Source: Parachlamydiales bacterium (lineage in GTDB: Bacteria; Chlamydiota; Chlamydiia; Chlamydiales; JAJFMK01). From it: a stretch of 6,947 bases of DNA. The notes under the pieces are model-generated. The model made no database searches and was not told the origin of the DNA. It worked only from the letters and a program-made list of their open reading frames with translations. The stretch's first letter is position 1. Every line of letters starts with the position of its first letter. The stretch spans positions 1-6,947 of the forward strand of contig JAGVKY010000041.1 of the NCBI GenBank assembly GCA_020050175.1. The letters run 5' to 3'. Shown here piece by piece: positions 6,912 to 6,947 of the stretch. The translations under genes and the position numbers were made by a program.

Positions 6912-6947
6912 TTTAAACCTCCTTTCTTCCAGACGTAGGCAAAGCCA
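6902..6947 (-). CDS. nuoA: NADH-quinone oxidoreductase subunit A, C-terminal end only (partial)
   Basis: This is the last 14 codons of a gene that enters from the right edge. Read on the minus strand from 6946 they give GFAYVWKKGGLKWE followed by TGA (6904-6902). The tail pattern [Y]-x-W-[KR]-K-G-[AG]-L-x-W is characteristic of the C-terminus of NuoA, a small three-helix membrane subunit that sits at the junction of the peripheral and membrane arms of complex I. Its position directly upstream of nuoB is the standard operon order. Its stop overlaps the nuoB start by 10 bp, so the nuoB ribosome binding site lies inside nuoA. The start, the helices and the length cannot be seen here. The call rests on the tail motif plus synteny. 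Confidence 0.85.
   Translation of the reverse strand, partial: GFAYVWKKGGLKWE
6918..6925 (-). promoter_or_regulatory. Ribosome binding site of nuoB
   Basis: On the minus strand this reads AAAGGAGG, six bases before the ATG at 6911. It is the strongest Shine-Dalgarno match in the window. It lies within the nuoA coding sequence, where it encodes part of Lys-Lys-Gly-Gly, and it supports Met1 over Met3 as the nuoB start. Confidence 0.8.

Noticed and set aside
1..6947. Search for a novel system, mobile element, RNA gene, CRISPR array or terminator
   Set aside because: Every base belongs to one of eight contiguous complex I genes. There is no non-coding stretch to hold such an element, and I saw no repeat array, inverted-repeat pair with a T-tract, or break in coding style.

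Overview
The window is one uninterrupted stretch of a nuo operon, all on the minus strand. It encodes subunits of the proton-pumping NADH:quinone oxidoreductase (respiratory complex I). In the direction of transcription, from high to low coordinates, the order is nuoA (last 14 codons only), nuoB, nuoC, nuoD, nuoE, nuoF, nuoG and nuoH (first 308 codons, cut by the window edge). There is no intergenic gap of any size. Every confident junction is an overlap: A/B 10 bp, B/C 4 bp (ATGA), D/E 4 bp (ATGA), E/F 8 bp, F/G 4 bp (ATGA) and G/H 4 bp (ATGA). C/D is either an 11-bp overlap or a gap of 4 bases, depending on which nuoD start is used. The operon promoter and the remaining genes (expected nuoI to nuoN) must lie outside the window.

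Together the genes give the NADH-input module (NuoE, F, G: FMN, NADH site, 2Fe-2S and 4Fe-4S clusters), the connecting quinone-reducing module (NuoB, C, D, with cluster N2 and the quinone pocket) and the start of the membrane arm (NuoA, NuoH). All cluster ligands I looked for are present: N1a in NuoE, N3 in NuoF, N1b, N5, N4 and the off-pathway N7 in NuoG, and N2 in NuoB. The quinone-site His and Tyr of NuoD are also present. NuoC and NuoD are separate proteins, not fused as in E. coli.

Organism: a bacterium with a NADH-linked aerobic or anaerobic respiratory chain, moderate base composition (roughly mid-40s % GC from spot counts of lines, not a full computation) and tight gene packing. The overall look of the NuoG, NuoD and NuoH sequences suggests a PVC-group bacterium, perhaps an environmental (Parachlamydia/Waddlia/Estrella-like) chlamydia, but this is only an impression and the sequence alone cannot prove it.

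I found no mobile element, RNA gene, CRISPR array or foreign-looking insertion. The window is ordinary core metabolism. The points worth a second look are small: a short NuoC, an ambiguous nuoD start, nuoG without a Shine-Dalgarno sequence, a G8 tract in nuoG, a micro-duplication in NuoH, and substitutions next to the NADH-binding GEET motif of NuoF.
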